Under the pieces are notes generated by a model that was given only the letters and a program-made list of their open reading frames with translations, ran no database searches and was not told the DNA's origin. A stretch of 64,000 nt of DNA, from NCBI RefSeq assembly GCF_016887965.1, contig NZ_JAFDVD010000007.1, positions 309,521 through 373,520 on the forward strand, in the 5' to 3' direction. Of this stretch, positions 60,369 to 64,000 are shown piece by piece (the first letter of the stretch is position 1; each line of letters begins with the position of its first letter). Made by a program: the position numbers and the translations under genes. The stretch comes from Phycicoccus sonneratiae. Its GTDB lineage: Bacteria; Actinomycetota; Actinomycetes; Actinomycetales; Dermatophilaceae.

Positions 60369-60967
60369 GGGGTCGCCCCCGGGGCGAGGTCGTCCGGGGT
60401 GTCGGCGTCGCGGCCGTGCGCGAGGTCGCCGCACTCGACGGGCGTGGGCGGGTGCGCGGCGAGGTGGTCGCGGGCCCCGCGGTCACCGCGCGCGGTGCGG
60501 GCGACCTCGGCCCAGTGGTCGCGGCCGAGGAGGACGGGGTGGCCGGCGGTCCCGGCGTAGGTCGCCCGGGCGAGGACGCTGCGGCCCGCGCCGCGGCCGG
60601 CCGAGAGGACACGGCGGTAGACGCGGGTGCCGACGTCGGGCAGGTCGACGAGGGTGACGAGCGCGGCCTCGACGTCGTCGGCGGTGGTCTCGTCGAGGTG
60701 GGCGAGGCCGGCGCGCAGCGAGGCGCCCATCCCCTCCTCCCAGTCCGGGGCGAGGACCGGCTCCGCGTGGACGGACAGCACGAGCGGGGTGCTCTCGCCG
60801 GCAGCGGCGCCGAGGACGACGACGACGCGCTCGAGGCCGGCGTGCTGGAGCCGGTCGACGGTCGTCTCGAGGAGGGTCGGACCGGTGGGGTCGGGACGCA
60901 CCAGGGCCTTGGGTCCGCCCATCCGGCGCCCGGCGCCGGCGGCGAGGAGGAGTCCGACGGTGCTCAC
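60365..60967 (-). CDS. MocA/MobA-like NTP transferase
   Basis: A 200-residue nucleotidyltransferase. The nucleotide-binding start LLLAAGAGRRMGGPKALVR matches MobA/MocA and similar enzymes. DLPDVGTRVY holds the metal-binding Asp. In a cluster with CoxL it is best read as molybdenum cofactor cytidylyltransferase, making the dinucleotide form needed by CoxL. GTG at 60967 overlaps nothing upstream; its stop overlaps the DUF202 gene (GTGA). It is the first gene of the minus-strand cluster and diverges from the YcaQ-like gene. Confidence 0.85.
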   Translation of the reverse strand: MSTVGLLLAAGAGRRMGGPKALVRPDPTGPTLLETTVDRLQHAGLERVVVVLGAAAGESTPLVLSVHAEPVLAPDWEEGMGASLRAGLAHLDETTADDVEAALVTLVDLPDVGTRVYRRVLSAGRGAGRSVLARATYAGTAGHPVLLGRDHWAEVARTARGDRGARDHLAAHPPTPVECGDLAHGRDADTPDDLAPGATP

Positions 60968-61024
60968 GGCTCCACCCTGCCATGCGGACGCGTTCCGTCC
61001 GCACCGGCCGTTAGCGTCGTCCGC

Positions 61025-62125
61025 ATGGTCATCGAGCTCTCCCGCCGGGACGCCCGCCGGGTCGCCGTCCGCGCCCAGCTGCTCACCGCCGACCGCCCGT
61101 CCGACCCGCTCGAGGTCGTCCGGCACCTCGGCCTGCTCCAGATGGACCTCACGGCGCACGTCGCGCCGAACGCCGACCTCGTGCTGTGGAGCCGGCTGGG
61201 GTCGGCGTACTCCCCCGACGCGCTCGACGACCTCCTCGAGTCGCGGTCCCTCGTCGAGCACGTCGGGTACCTCCGGCCGGCCGAGGACCTCGCGCTGTTC
61301 CGCGCGGAGATGGACGCCTGGCCGGGGGTCGAGCCGCTCAGCGACTGGCGGCGCGAGATCGAGGCCTGGGTCGAGCAGAACCGGGCCTGCCGCGACGACA
61401 TCCTCACCCGGCTCCGGTCCGAAGGTCCGCTGCCGGCCCGCGAGATCCCGGACACCTGCGTCGTGCCGTGGCGGTCATCCGGGTGGACGAACAGCAAGAA
61501 CGTGCAGCGGATGCTCGACATGATGGAGCAGCGCGGCGAGGTGGCGGTGTCCGCGCGGGAGAACCGCGAACGCACGTGGGACCTCGCCTCGCGGGTGTAC
61601 CCGGACGGGCCGACGGTGCCGTACGACGAGGCCGAGACCGAGCGGGACCGGCGCCGGCTCGTGGGCCTCGGCATCGCCCGGGCCCGCGTGACCTTCCCCC
61701 CGGGCGAACCGAACCACGTCGGGGCGGCCGGGGTCGAGGCCGTCGTCGAGGGGGTGCGCGGGCGGTGGCGGGTCGACCCGGAGTACCTCGAGGGCGGGTT
61801 CACCGGGCGGACCGCCCTGCTCTCACCGCTCGACCGGCTGGTCTTCGACCGCAAGCGGATGGCCGAGCTCTTCGAGTTCGACTACCAGCTCGAGATGTAC
61901 AAGCCGGCCGCCAAGCGACGCTGGGGCTACTTCGCCCTGCCGGTCCTGCACGGCGACCGGCTCGTCGGCAAGGTCGACGCGCACGCCGACCACGACGCCG
62001 GGCTGCTCCGGGTGCACGCCGTCCACTGGGACGACGAGCCGCCGAAGGCCGCCGTCGCCGGCGTCGAGCGCGAGCTGCGGTCCCTGGCGCGCCTGCTCGG
62101 CATCGAGGTGCACCACGACACCTGA
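61025..62125 (+). CDS. AlkZ/YcaQ-like winged-helix DNA glycosylase family protein
   Basis: A 366-residue HTH_42-family protein. This family includes AlkZ and YcaQ, glycosylases that remove bulky or crosslinked purines. The QxD-type catalytic motif is LGLLQMDLTAHVAP near residue 40, placed as in AlkZ. It continues with LVEHVGYLRPAEDL, a central wing with WTNSKNVQRMLDMMEQRGEV, and LLSPLDRLVFDRKRMAELFEF, which is diagnostic. A DNA-repair role is inferred from the family. ATG at 61025 diverges from the MocA-like gene by 57 bases. Confidence 0.88.
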   Translation: MVIELSRRDARRVAVRAQLLTADRPSDPLEVVRHLGLLQMDLTAHVAPNADLVLWSRLGSAYSPDALDDLLESRSLVEHVGYLRPAEDLALFRAEMDAWPGVEPLSDWRREIEAWVEQNRACRDDILTRLRSEGPLPAREIPDTCVVPWRSSGWTNSKNVQRMLDMMEQRGEVAVSARENRERTWDLASRVYPDGPTVPYDEAETERDRRRLVGLGIARARVTFPPGEPNHVGAAGVEAVVEGVRGRWRVDPEYLEGGFTGRTALLSPLDRLVFDRKRMAELFEFDYQLEMYKPAAKRRWGYFALPVLHGDRLVGKVDAHADHDAGLLRVHAVHWDDEPPKAAVAGVERELRSLARLLGIEVHHDT

Positions 62126-62191
62126 ACCGTGGCGCGGGGGCGGCCTTGGTGGGATGCTCGTGGAGAGGTCACGAGCTCCCGAGGGGACGAG

Positions 62192-62365
62192 ATGCGCACT
62201 GTTCTGTCGTCGGTCCGGTCAGGGCTGCGCCGGGTCGGCGACCTGATGAACCGGCTCGTGGCCGACCGCCCTGCGTCCCGACGTCCGCCCGGTGGCAACT
62301 ACATCCCGAACAGCAACGGGGAGGGCGGGCGCGTCATCTCGAGCGGTCACCCCGGCGGTCACTGA
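62192..62365 (+). CDS. Small orphan protein (57 residues)
   Basis: A possible 57-residue protein from ATG 62192, preceded by GAGGGG at a good spacing. It has a basic first half (MRTVLSSVRSGLRRVGDLMN and RLVADRPASRRPPGG) and a C-terminal half rich in Gly, Asn, Ser and His (GGNYIPNSNGEGGRVISS then GHPGGH). No homologue is recognised, and there is no Cys or obvious hydrophobic helix. It could be a small regulatory peptide, a leader or noise; the ribosome binding site and codon pattern favour real. Confidence 0.45.
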   Translation: MRTVLSSVRSGLRRVGDLMNRLVADRPASRRPPGGNYIPNSNGEGGRVISSGHPGGH

Positions 62366-62387
62366 CCCCGCGGCCCGCGAGGACGGA

Positions 62388-62816
62388 TCACCCTCTCGCA
62401 CCCATGCCTGCCTGGGTGGGGTCCGGGCGGTCGACGAGCGCGACCAGCTTCCTCGGCGCCAGCACGCAGTACGACTCGACGACGAGCTCGGCGACCTCGT
62501 CCCAGTCGGTGGCGGCGTCGAGCGCGAGACCCATCGCGTTGCGGCCCCAGCCGAGGACGTAGAAAGGCGGGCCGGCGTGCCGGAGCGCCTCGAGCTCCTC
62601 GCCTGCGGCGCGGAAGGTCATGACGACCTGGGGGCCGTCGACGGGGTCGTCGACCCCGAGGACGTGCACGAAGGTCCGCGTTCGCACCCGCCAGCGGGTG
62701 CCGACCCAGGCGTGCTCCTCGTAGGCGTCCGGGAGGGCGAGGCACAGCCGGCGCAGGGCCCGCTCGATGTCGGCGGGGACGTCGTCGGTGAGGCGGCGGA
62801 CGGGCGCGGTGGCCAT
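62388..62816 (-). CDS. YjbR/MmcQ family protein
   Basis: A 142-residue YjbR-type protein with the DNA-binding-like CyaY-fold pattern: LCLALPDAYEEHAWVGTRWR, VRTRTFVHVLGVDDP and a C-terminal ESYCVLAPRKLVALVD are typical. The family includes putative DNA-binding proteins without a confirmed activity. It is convergent with the small orphan gene and divergent from the VOC gene. ATG at 62816. Confidence 0.85.
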   Translation of the reverse strand: MATAPVRRLTDDVPADIERALRRLCLALPDAYEEHAWVGTRWRVRTRTFVHVLGVDDPVDGPQVVMTFRAAGEELEALRHAGPPFYVLGWGRNAMGLALDAATDWDEVAELVVESYCVLAPRKLVALVDRPDPTQAGMGARG

Positions 62817-62900
62817 CGGCGCAGGCTACGCCGCCGCACCGACGGCCGCAGCGCCCTCACCTTCACCATCGGATGGGGATGAGCCCCCTATCGTCGGTCC

Positions 62901-63311
62901 ATGACCACTCGACTGAACCCCTACCTGAGCTTCGCGGGTGATGCCTCGGCCGCCCTGGCGTTCTACCAGGAGGTGTTCGGCGGAGACCTCACGATCAACC
63001 ACTTCGGCGACTTCGGCACCGACGACCACGGCATCGGCGACCAGGTCATGCACGGCCGGCTGGACACAGCGTCTGGTCTCACGCTGATGGCCGCCGACCT
63101 GCTGCCGGGCGAGACGGTGCGGCCCGGGAACAACCTCGCGGTCAGCCTCGGCGGGGACGACACCGAGGAAATGCGCGGCTACTGGCAGGCGCTGTCGGAT
63201 GGCGGGACCGTGATGGTCGAGCTGGCCACCCAGCCGTGGGGCGACGAGTTCGGGATGTGCGTCGACCGGTTCGGGACCTCGTGGCTGGTCAACATCGCCG
63301 GGGCCGGCTGA
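62901..63311 (+). CDS. VOC-family (PhnB/glyoxalase-like) protein
   Basis: A 136-residue VOC protein with repeated beta-alpha-beta-beta-beta modules. It resembles the PhnB-like group: NPYLSFAGDASAALAFYQEV at the N-terminus and TQPWGDEFGMCVDRFGTSWLVN at the C-terminus (the W-G-D-E ending). Members bind metals and small molecules; no substrate is inferred. A TGGACG-like start region lies just upstream; ATG at 62901. Confidence 0.9.
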   Translation: MTTRLNPYLSFAGDASAALAFYQEVFGGDLTINHFGDFGTDDHGIGDQVMHGRLDTASGLTLMAADLLPGETVRPGNNLAVSLGGDDTEEMRGYWQALSDGGTVMVELATQPWGDEFGMCVDRFGTSWLVNIAGAG

Positions 63312-63504
63312 CCCACCCCCGATCCGCGCTGCGCCCGGTCGGTCAGGCGGTCCCTCGGTACCGCAGGTCGGCGACGCTGCGCGGCCGGCGGCCGTCCCCG
63401 TGCGCTCGAACCTCGTCGCCGGCCGCTCGGCCCAGCGATCGACCACGCTGAGGCGGCCACGCAGATGTGCGGTCATCGGCACGACCAGCGGTATGAGCGG
63501 GTGG

Positions 63505-63831
63505 TCAGCCGCGTTCGCGCCCCGGCAGCGGAGCCCCCGCTAGAAACGCCTCGTAGGCACTTCGGGCGTCATCGTCGATGGTCGGTCTGATGCTGCTGTA
63601 CCTGGTGTCCTGACGGTCCCGGTGGGGGCCCGATATCCAGTACTCCTCGTCGGTCTCCACGTCATAGAAGTTCGCGTCGAACATGCCAGTCCAGCGGTGA
63701 AGGGTCTTCCCGTGCCAACGCGCCGTCTTCCAGGAGCGGTTGAACGACACGACGCTGATCCACGCCGGGCCCGTGTCGATGTCGTGGCCCGTCTTCAGCT
63801 GAACGAACATCACGCGGTCAGGCATCTGCAC
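63505..63831 (-). CDS. Hypothetical protein (108 residues)
   Basis: A 108-residue soluble protein, no family recognised. Features: MFVQLKTGHDIDTGPAWISV, a Trp-rich middle (SWKTARWHGKTLHRWTGMFD), DEEYWISGPHRD and a helical end (SAYEAFLAGAPLPGRERG). The GTG at 63831 has an AGGAG site five bases upstream; an ATG two codons later is less well spaced. Its GC use looks somewhat lower than its neighbours. Confidence 0.6.
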   Translation of the reverse strand: MQMPDRVMFVQLKTGHDIDTGPAWISVVSFNRSWKTARWHGKTLHRWTGMFDANFYDVETDEEYWISGPHRDRQDTRYSSIRPTIDDDARSAYEAFLAGAPLPGRERG

Positions 63832-63884
63832 AGGATCTCCTGCTCAAGGCGGCAGCGCACCGCAGTTCACGCACCGCGGCATAG

Positions 63885-63903
63885 GAAGACGTTGAGCGTC
63901 TTC
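63885..63903. terminator. Small hairpin near the right edge
   Basis: GAAGACG-TTGAG-CGTCTTC forms a 7-bp perfect stem with a five-base loop. It lies 54 bases upstream of the hypothetical gene's start and 74 bases before the plus-strand gene at 63977. It may be a terminator, an operator or part of a mobile-element end. Confidence 0.4.
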
Positions 63904-63916
63904 GGTCTGGCGTGGG

Positions 63917-63976
63917 GAACGTCCTCCTGATGCGCTTGACGGGCTTGGTGTCCCAAAGAGCAGAAGGAGGACGTTC
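63917..63976. repeat. 11-bp inverted repeat flanking a short leader
   Basis: GAACGTCCTCC (63917-63927) is the exact reverse complement of GGAGGACGTTC (63966-63976), and the second arm contains the ribosome binding site (AGGAGG) of the gene starting at 63977. The fold could hide that site, or the repeat could mark an insertion-sequence end. Confidence 0.65.
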
Positions 63977-64000
63977 ATGAGCAACGGTAGTGGTGTCTCC
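63977..64000 (+). CDS. Start of an unidentified gene, cut by the window edge
   Basis: ATG at 63977 begins MSNGSGVS, eight codons before the window ends. AGGAGG lies seven bases upstream, an excellent ribosome binding site. The leader region upstream (63885-63976) has a lower-GC feel and paired repeats, which would fit a transposase gene, but too little is visible to say. Confidence 0.4.

Noticed and set aside
62826..63482. A 218-codon minus-strand frame over the VOC gene
   Set aside because: It is antisense to a well-supported VOC gene; only its first 45 codons lie outside it and they match nothing I know. The interval 63312-63504 appears to hold no gene.

Overview
This window is a stretch of a high-GC actinobacterial (Actinomycetota) chromosome. 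The signs are GC-rich third codon positions throughout, many GTG and TTG starts, an actinobacterial-type L10 leader, an Mkl/YrbE/Mce lipid-import operon, HadA/HadB-like dehydratases next to rpmG, a DUF5709 protein and a B12-dependent fused isobutyryl-CoA mutase. A Micrococcales/Intrasporangiaceae-like organism is my best guess, but nothing here fixes the genus. Most genes lie on the minus strand, so transcription runs mainly from right to left.

Reading with transcription, positions 34721 to 1 hold the core transcription and translation block: tRNA-Thr, tRNA-Met, rpmG, hadA-hadB-murB, (an accessory insert of plus-strand genes), tRNA-Trp, secE, nusG, rplK, rplA, a secreted lipoprotein, rplJ-rplL, a complete 11-gene mce operon (ATPase, two permeases, MceA-F, two Mce-associated proteins), rpoB, rpoC, four small accessory genes, then rpsL and the start of rpsG. 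The order resembles the mycobacterial rpmG-had-secE-nusG-rplK-rplA...rplJ-rplL-mkl...rpoB-rpoC-rpsL-rpsG region. Here, however, a full mce operon sits where M. tuberculosis keeps only its orphan ATPase gene mkl. The accessory insert at 27341-32101 carries a secreted nuclease/phosphatase-like protein, a PLP aminotransferase, a DUF5709 protein, an adenosine-deaminase-like enzyme, three copies of a conserved hairpin repeat and an XRE-type regulator.

Positions 34773-51661 carry single genes and small operons: a metal/cobalamin-binding-like protein, an SDR, an endonuclease IV-type enzyme, one polypeptide holding both halves of an asymmetric ABC exporter, IcmF, type II dehydroquinase, a response regulator overlapping a histidine kinase that is fused in frame to a DUF4173-like membrane protein, a GlxA-type AraC regulator, and a CoA-disulfide-reductase/rhodanese fusion beside a CsoR/CstR-like operator.

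Positions 51714-60967 form one long minus-strand cluster for a xanthine-oxidase-family molybdenum hydroxylase: a MocA-like nucleotidyltransferase, two DUF202 membrane proteins, a MoxR ATPase, a CoxE VWA protein, XdhC, CoxS, CoxL, CoxM and CoxG. The CoxL active-site loop reads AYRGAGR, the form II type, so the substrate may well not be carbon monoxide. The right end (61025-64000) holds an AlkZ/YcaQ-like protein, a tiny orphan gene, YjbR and VOC proteins, a hypothetical gene and the first codons of a gene cut by the window edge behind an inverted repeat.

No CRISPR array, prophage or complete insertion sequence was found. The best candidates for undescribed biology are the hairpin repeat family at 31232-31434, the kinase-DUF4173 fusion with a strong internal ribosome binding site, the small orphan gene at 62192, and the form II hydroxylase cluster with its two DUF202 genes.
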